Below are positions 60,531 to 62,917 of a stretch of 62,917 nt of DNA, piece after piece. The position numbers were made by a program, and so were the translations under genes. The notes beneath the pieces were generated by a model. That model was given only the letters and a program-made list of their open reading frames with translations. It was not told the origin of the DNA and ran no database searches. The stretch comes from Bacteroidales bacterium (GTDB lineage: Bacteria; Bacteroidota; Bacteroidia; Bacteroidales; Paludibacteraceae). Numbering within the stretch: the stretch's first letter is position 1; each line of letters starts with the position of its first letter. The stretch lies in the NCBI GenBank assembly GCA_004557405.1, contig SFDZ01000014.1, positions 1 to 62,917 on the forward strand, in the 5' to 3' direction.

Positions 60531-61490
60531 ATGAGAAAAACAGTTATACTTTTATGTCTCACCGCGCTGACACTATCGGCGGCACAGGCCGAAGTGTTGT
60601 TGGTCGAGAACTTTGAGTACACCGCCGGCACACCACTGACTGCCTGCGGCTGGACTGCCATGTACGGCGGCACATCGGCCACAGCCATAACAAACGGCCT
60701 TGAATTCGACAACTACGCCGGCTGCGGCATCGGCAATGGCGCACTCATCAACGGTATAGACAACAGTTACCAACCGCACAAAGCGTTCGCCAAACAAACA
60801 TCGGGAAGCGTCTATGTGGCGTTCATGCTGCAACCGTACATAGTAACGAAACAAAGTTATTTTTTCAGTCTGCGCGATGCCATCAGCATCAATAATTTCA
60901 ATTTTGTCGGACGCATCTATTTGAACGAACAGTATCAAATCGGATTGTCGTTCTACAAAAGCAGCGATGCAGCTCCCGTATTCGGCACACAAGTGCTCGA
61001 CGCCGAAACGGTTTATCTGGTAGTGCTGAAATACACGATGATCGACGGCGACAAAAACGACCGCATCGACCTCTACTTGCTTGACGCATACACAGCCAAC
61101 GAGCCCACTACTCCGCTGCTGTCGATTACCAACACCACATCGTGTACCGACATCTACCCCGAAAACATTGTGTTGCGCAGCGATGACGCCGACGATTGGA
61201 TTGTGGTGGACGGCATCCGCGTGGCCACCACTTGGAGCGAAGCCGTGGCAGCAGGCACTTGTCCCGCCAACGGCACTGCACACCCGACAACCGACCACGT
61301 CGAATATTACACCACGCCGCAAGCACTGCATCTGCAACTGACTGCCGACGAAACCATTTGCCTATTCGACACCACCGGAAAATGCGTTTATCGCGAGACA
61401 TTACCCGCCGGTACACACGACATAGACCTCGGCAAAGGCTTTTATGTACTGAAAACATCGGCGCGAACACACAAAATCGTCATTAGTTAA
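60531..61490 (+). CDS. Secreted protein with jelly-roll-like domain and T9SS-like tail
   Basis: 319 residues. A signal peptide (MRKTVILLCLTALTLSAAQA) is followed by 'EVLLVENFEYTAGTPLTACGW', and a beta-sandwich of about 220 residues resembling LamG/concanavalin-type folds ('VYVAFMLQPYIVTKQSYFFSL', 'VYLVVLKYTMIDGDKNDRIDLYLL', 'DWIVVDGIRVATTWSEAV'). The last about 60 residues (ICLFDTTGKCVYRE..LGKGFYVLKTS..KIVIS) look like a T9SS type A sorting domain. The DNA for part of this tail (61407-61468) is repeated at 62856-62917. Confidence 0.78.
   Translation: MRKTVILLCLTALTLSAAQAEVLLVENFEYTAGTPLTACGWTAMYGGTSATAITNGLEFDNYAGCGIGNGALINGIDNSYQPHKAFAKQTSGSVYVAFMLQPYIVTKQSYFFSLRDAISINNFNFVGRIYLNEQYQIGLSFYKSSDAAPVFGTQVLDAETVYLVVLKYTMIDGDKNDRIDLYLLDAYTANEPTTPLLSITNTTSCTDIYPENIVLRSDDADDWIVVDGIRVATTWSEAVAAGTCPANGTAHPTTDHVEYYTTPQALHLQLTADETICLFDTTGKCVYRETLPAGTHDIDLGKGFYVLKTSARTHKIVIS
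61407..61468 (+). repeat. 62-bp direct repeat, left copy (T9SS-like tail)
   Basis: Coding copy within the secreted-protein gene. 61 of 62 bases match 62856-62917, offset 1449 bp. Confidence 0.9.
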
Positions 61491-61541
61491 GCGCTCGTAA
61501 TCAGCGAATTGCGATTTTTAAGAAAAAAGTATCGCAAAAAA

Positions 61542-61572
61542 TTTGGTCGTATCACAAAAACGCCTACCTTTG
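61542..61572 (+). promoter_or_regulatory. Promoter of the AAA/DUF4143 gene
   Basis: TTTG (61542-61545), 19-nt spacer, TACCTTTG (61565-61572). The transcript would start near 61577 in a nested inverted repeat (ATTCGT...ACGAAT around TGCGTATTTACGCA, 61574-61610), so ATG 61615 is a better start than ATG 61585, which lies inside the hairpin. Confidence 0.65.
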
Positions 61573-61614
61573 TATTCGTAAAAAATGCGTATTTACGCAA
61601 AAAAAACGAATAAC

Positions 61615-62874
61615 ATGCAAATCAATCGCCCTATTTACTTGAAACAACTGATTGACCGTCAGCACAATGGTATGGTAAAAATCATCACCGGCATGCGTCG
61701 GTGTGGCAAGTCGTACCTGCTCTTTAATCTATTTGTCGAGCACCTCAAGAGCAATGGTATAGATGAGCGACATATTATTGCTATCGACTTGGAAAGTCTT
61801 TATAACGAGCAGTTGCGAGAGCCGATGGCGTTGCTACGGCATATAGACGAGCAGGTACACGATGCGGCCATGTACTATGTGCTGATTGATGAGGTGCAGT
61901 TGCTACACCGTTTCGAAGAGGTGATGAATACATTGATGAAGCACCCGAATATGGATGTGTATGTTACCGGAAGCAATGCCCGTTTTCTCTCCAAGGATGT
62001 AATAACCACCTTCCGCGGCCGAGGAGACGAGGTGCGTATCCACCCGCTCAGTTTTCAGGAATACATGTCTGCCCAATCGGACACCACCTTCGTGGAGCGT
62101 CATTTGGCCGACTATATGCGTTTGGGCGGAATGCCACAAACCATGAGTATGCAGACCGAGCAACAAAAACGCGAATACCTGCAACAGTTGTTTCGCAATA
62201 CCTATTTATTGGATATCAAGGAGCGCTACAACATACGAAAAGACGACGACTTAGAAGAGTTAATCGATATAGTGGCGAGCAGTGTTGGAAGCCTAACAAA
62301 TCCGACGAAGATAGCCAACACATTCAAGTCTATCAAGCACAGCACTATTACCAGAGACACTATCAAGAGTTACCTTGACTATATGCAAGATGCGTTTATG
62401 ATAGAAAAGGCTTTGCGGTTCGATATTAAGGGCAGGAAGTATATTGACACTCCCGTGAAGTACTACTTTGACGACTTAGGGCTACGCAATGCACGCCTTA
62501 ACTTCCGACAGACCGAAACGACACACCTCATGGAAAATATGATCTACAACGAACTCCGCCTGCGCGGTTTTTCCGTGGATGTTGGTCAAGTTACGCTCAA
62601 CACCAAGAACGAAGCAGGCAAGAGCGAACGCAAACAGTTGGAGGTGGACTTTGTGTGCAACCAAGGCGACCAACGCATCTACATTCAATCTGCGCTGGCT
62701 ATGGATTCTGCCAAAAAGAAAGACCAAGAACTGGCATCGCTGCGGAAGATTGATGATAGTTTTAAAAAGGTAGTTATTGTAGGAGGTATGCAACCGACCT
62801 ACCGTAACGAGGAAGGTATCCTGATTATGAATATCTACGATTTCTTGTTAGGAAGGCCGGTACACACGACATAG
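61615..62874 (+). CDS. AAA ATPase with DUF4143 domain
   Basis: 419 residues from ATG at 61615. Walker A TGMRRCGKS (25-33), Walker B YYVLIDEVQ, sensor-like VTGSNARFL, then 'LGGMPQTM', 'YLLDIKERYNI' and the C-terminal DUF4143 part with a PD-(D/E)XK-like 'QLEVDFVCNQGDQRIYIQ'. This family is common in Bacteroidales, often in many copies; roles in toxin-antitoxin-like or mobile contexts are proposed but not proven. The last residues (GRPVHTT) are encoded by the right 62-bp repeat, so the native C-terminus has probably been replaced. Confidence 0.9.
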   Translation: MQINRPIYLKQLIDRQHNGMVKIITGMRRCGKSYLLFNLFVEHLKSNGIDERHIIAIDLESLYNEQLREPMALLRHIDEQVHDAAMYYVLIDEVQLLHRFEEVMNTLMKHPNMDVYVTGSNARFLSKDVITTFRGRGDEVRIHPLSFQEYMSAQSDTTFVERHLADYMRLGGMPQTMSMQTEQQKREYLQQLFRNTYLLDIKERYNIRKDDDLEELIDIVASSVGSLTNPTKIANTFKSIKHSTITRDTIKSYLDYMQDAFMIEKALRFDIKGRKYIDTPVKYYFDDLGLRNARLNFRQTETTHLMENMIYNELRLRGFSVDVGQVTLNTKNEAGKSERKQLEVDFVCNQGDQRIYIQSALAMDSAKKKDQELASLRKIDDSFKKVVIVGGMQPTYRNEEGILIMNIYDFLLGRPVHTT

Positions 62875-62917
62875 ACCTCGGCAAAGGCTTTTATGTACTG
62901 AAAACATCGGCGCGAGC
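62856..62917 (+). repeat. 62-bp direct repeat, right copy, reaching the window edge
   Basis: Copy of 61407-61468 with one difference at 62916. It begins inside the AAA gene and supplies its stop codon; it may continue past the window. Confidence 0.9.

Noticed and set aside
1..62917. CRISPR array, prophage, conjugative element or restriction system
   Set aside because: No regular spacer array and no hallmark gene was found; the only mobile-looking units are the small repeat-bounded cassettes.

Overview
The window looks like a chromosomal segment of a Bacteroidales (Bacteroidota) bacterium, probably host-associated and possibly from a metagenome. The signs are: promoters of the TTTG-N19/21-TAnnTTTG type (best in front of thrS, fabG, the V-ATPase operon, both tRNA genes and several single genes); a GyrA/ParC pair of Bacteroidetes type; a bacterial V/A-type ATPase operon with a DUF2764-like subunit; DUF5020, DUF4932, DUF6140-like, DUF3795 and BspA-like proteins; a PorE-like OmpA protein; and secreted proteins with tails resembling type IX secretion (T9SS) sorting domains. 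I see no rRNA, CRISPR array, integrase, transposase or plasmid/phage core gene.

Layout. 1-1500: a truncated gene, a DUF6140-like/MerR-like pair and a further small gene; the last two transcripts start from near-identical promoter/leader blocks. 1.6-6.1 kb: tRNA-Ala, valS, a small membrane protein and a universal stress protein. 6.3-8.2 kb: a dispersed 143-bp repeat, a palindrome and a BspA-like repeat protein. 8.5-12.9 kb: gyrA with a TPR gene, then an XRE regulator facing an AT-rich 670-bp gap that holds at least six operator-like sites. 13.5-22 kb (minus): zinc-ribbon protein, Nif3, LolA and FabG in one operon, then an esterase, tkt and thrS. 22.2-25.7 kb (plus): plsC, porE-like, yjbQ and SUI1. 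25.7-30.4 kb (minus): rsmF, DUF2147 and parC. 30.5-44.9 kb: a methyltransferase, tRNA-Asp, a DUF5020 porin-like gene, a candidate sRNA, cytidine deaminase and then a long plus-strand run of accessory genes (TetR, ICMT, AlkD, C-N hydrolase, ABC exporter, GNATs, metallopeptidase-like, flavodoxin, acyltransferase). 46.4-54.2 kb (minus): the V-type ATPase operon E-DUF2764-A-B-[four-helix protein]-D-I-K. 54.3-62.9 kb: glycosyltransferase, clpB, an LTA-synthase-like gene, a secreted protein and an AAA/DUF4143 ATPase.

The most unusual pattern is that three single-gene inserts (GIY-YIG, LTA-synthase-like, AAA/DUF4143) each lie between 50-62-bp direct repeats that duplicate the end or promoter of a neighbouring gene. 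Two of them have their own promoter and the third sits behind a duplicated one. Other unexplained structure includes: a four-helix-bundle ORF with inverted-repeat flanks inside the V-ATPase operon; paired leader hairpins with compensatory changes; TTGCGAATA-N26-TATTCGCAA found twice, each time just upstream of a translation gene; homopolymer frameshifts in two small genes; and two candidate structured RNAs. All functions are read from sequence only; no database search was run.
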